In this document: in pieces, positions 5,171 through 5,566 of the stretch
Layout: the number at the start of each line of letters is the position of its first letter
Numbering within the stretch: the first letter of the stretch is position 1
Assembly (NCBI GenBank): GCA_016932895.1
Contig: JAFGCA010000030.1
Span: 1 to 5,566, forward strand
DNA length: 5,566 nt
Reading direction: 5' to 3'
Source: Sedimentisphaerales bacterium
Lineage (GTDB): Bacteria > Planctomycetota > Phycisphaerae > Sedimentisphaerales > SG8-4
Made by a program: the position numbers and the translations under genes
The notes under the pieces: model-generated
The model's input: only the letters and a program-made list of their open reading frames with translations
Told to the model about the DNA's origin: nothing
Database searches by the model: none

Positions 5171-5566
5171 CTAGCTCTGCTGCTGCAGAGACTCCATCAC
5201 CCGATCGGTGATGGCCTGGATGAGGGCTTCCTGGTCGGGCGCGGCCTGACCGTTTGAGGAAGGAGCGGCCGGCGGAGAGGGATTTAAAGGTTGTTGGCTC
5301 GACTGGGGATAGTGCGGCGGGGTGAAGGCCGTTTGCTGCACGCCGGTGGCTTGCCAGGTGTCGCGGAAGGCGTCGTTGGCGCAGATGTCGCAGTTCTGCA
5401 TCTGGTTGCGAGGGTCTTTGAAACCCCACTGGCCTTTCAGGTCCAACAGGGCTTGGGCTTCCGGCTCGGTGAAGTAGTTGATCCGGCCGAGCCCTCGGGC
5501 GAGCATCAGCATCCGGCAGTAGGCGTCGAGCACCTCGGTCCACCAGTAGGCCTTTTCGACCGTCTC
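5171..5566 (-). CDS. Probable class II aldolase, C-terminal part with BMC encapsulation-peptide-like tail (5' end outside window)
   Basis: The frame is open from the right edge to TAG at 5171, giving 131 residues; the true start is upstream of the window. Visible residues 1-54 (EKAYWWTEVLDAYCRMLMLARGLG, then FTEPEAQALLDLKGQWGFKDPRN) resemble the C-terminal end of class II aldolase/adducin family enzymes, of which fuculose-1-phosphate aldolase (to dihydroxyacetone phosphate and lactaldehyde) is one; the catalytic zinc histidines would be outside the window. Then come C59-x2-C62 (NCDICAND), a Pro/Ser/Gln-rich linker (about 83-110), and a short amphipathic helix, EALIQAITDRVMESL (113-127), near the C-terminus. 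Linker plus helix is the layout of peptides that target enzymes into bacterial microcompartments. Residues 12 onward could start at a GTG (5533), but the fold continues before it. Aldolase identity is from remembered similarity. Confidence 0.65.
   Translation of the reverse strand, partial: ETVEKAYWWTEVLDAYCRMLMLARGLGRINYFTEPEAQALLDLKGQWGFKDPRNQMQNCDICANDAFRDTWQATGVQQTAFTPPHYPQSSQQPLNPSPPAAPSSNGQAAPDQEALIQAITDRVMESLQQQS

Noticed and set aside
5118..5543. An alternative 141-codon minus-strand frame over the aldolase end
   Set aside because: Its Pro/Arg/His-rich text has no domain pattern and it runs into the inverted repeat. The frame ending at 5171 has aldolase-like sequence and continues to the edge.

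Overview
The window reads as GC-rich bacterial chromosome, most likely from a planctomycete of the Pirellulales type. This is inferred from three things: an RpoD-unlike FliA/WhiG sigma factor that closely resembles the planctomycete version, a PEP-CTERM/exosortase substrate, and the C-terminal part of a class II aldolase that looks like the enzyme of planctomycete bacterial microcompartment (BMC) loci. All five genes lie on the minus strand, so transcription runs right to left. Gaps of about 280 to 480 bases separate them, so they look like separate transcription units rather than one tight operon.

From the right edge leftward: (1) 5171-5566, the 3' end of a probable class II (fuculose-phosphate type) aldolase. 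It ends in a Pro/Ser/Gln-rich linker and a short amphipathic helix of the BMC encapsulation-peptide kind. (2) 5049-5122, a perfect 28-bp inverted repeat whose arms are each a hairpin, a REP/MITE-like element between genes. (3) 3766-4887, an exported protein with a proline-rich segment, a long coiled coil and a TolC-like C-terminal helix; its function is unknown. (4) 2587-3387, a secreted PEP-CTERM protein, followed by a long imperfect hairpin. (5) 1473-2261, a FliA-type sigma factor, whose transcript probably ends at a hairpin plus T7 tract at 1187-1237. (6) 1-995, an iron-sulfur protein whose HdrC-like two-cluster ferredoxin domain is fused to HdrB-like CCG domains. It runs off the left edge.

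The two most interesting signals are in the edge genes. The aldolase tail suggests a microcompartment locus just beyond the right edge. In the iron-sulfur protein, the first CCG domain keeps normal spacing but has lost nearly all cluster-binding cysteines, while the second domain keeps its own and gains extra ones. A functional link between the two (sugar-derived lactaldehyde/lactate metabolism and electron transfer) is speculation from proximity only. I saw no tRNA, rRNA, CRISPR array, transposase or phage gene.
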